A stretch of 37,025 nucleotides of DNA. Source: Deinococcus betulae. Its GTDB lineage: Bacteria; Deinococcota; Deinococci; Deinococcales; Deinococcaceae. Both the position numbers and the translations under genes were made by a program. Numbering within the stretch: the stretch's first letter is position 1; each line of letters begins with the position of its first letter. Below are positions 36,980-37,025 of this stretch, in pieces. The stretch spans positions 1 to 37,025 of the forward strand of contig NZ_JAIQXU010000039.1 of assembly GCF_020166395.1 (NCBI RefSeq), read 5' to 3'. The notes below the pieces were generated by a model. That model made no database searches. It worked only from the letters and a program-made list of their open reading frames with translations, and was not told where the DNA came from.

Positions 36980-37025
36980 GCCCGGCATTGTGCCAGCCTG
37001 AACCCCCTTACGACTGAGGGAGAGG

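Overview
The window reads as a chromosomal segment of a Deinococcus species around the origin of replication. The lines of evidence are: high-GC coding with GC-rich third positions; an SSB with two OB folds in one chain; a 17-bp radiation/desiccation response motif (RDRM) in front of ssb; several promoters whose -10 box lies only 5-8 nt before the start codon (leaderless mRNAs, common in Deinococcus); a YpdA-type bacillithiol-linked reductase; and the gene set dnaA, dnaN, eno, pyk, mnmG, rsmG, parA, parB with parS-like sites. It is mostly core genome. I see no insertion sequence, prophage, CRISPR array, tRNA or rRNA gene.

Layout. 1-4000: prfB with its programmed +1 frameshift, a Ser/Thr kinase, then a GNAT/DinB pair on the other strand. 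4000-6320: rpsF-ssb-rpsR-rplI, with an internal damage-regulated ssb promoter and a structured RNA before rpsR, closed by a strong terminator. 6320-8870: a MITE-like repeat, rny (RNase Y), and two tandem promoter-plus-terminator mini units. 8870-10690 (-): MOSC protein, YqhA-like membrane protein and TrmK-like tRNA methyltransferase, overlapping end to end. 10730-12143: tyrS behind what looks like a ribosome-mediated attenuator, with a leaderless 18-codon leader peptide containing Tyr-Tyr, two hairpins and an antiterminator pairing. This is the most interesting element found. 12144-18200: replication block. A DnaA-box cluster lies between tyrS and pyk, followed by pyk, eno, dnaN, oriC (AT-rich element, six DnaA-trios, 13 boxes) and dnaA, all genes on the minus strand.

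18200-23600 (mostly -): an SDR epimerase, a small plus-strand protein, a second repeat hairpin, dprA, a two-component pair and a small secreted protein. 23590-27630 (-): branched-chain 2-oxoacid dehydrogenase E1-alpha, E1-beta, a small membrane protein and E2, with a TetR-type operator candidate upstream. 27920-29525 (-): a cysteine-desulfurase-like class V aminotransferase. 29626-34199 (+): mnmG, a short LAGLIDADG-domain gene, rsmG, parA and parB, with two composite parS-like repeats between mnmG and the LAGLIDADG gene. 34264-36979 (-): a VanW-family exported protein and the YpdA-like reductase.

Functionally the window joins origin firing and segregation (dnaA, dnaN, oriC, parABS), translation (prfB, tyrS, rpsF/rpsR/rplI, mnmG, rsmG, TrmK), DNA protection and uptake (ssb, dprA), central metabolism (eno, pyk, BCKDH) and RNA decay (rny). 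All calls come from reading the sequence; no database search was run.
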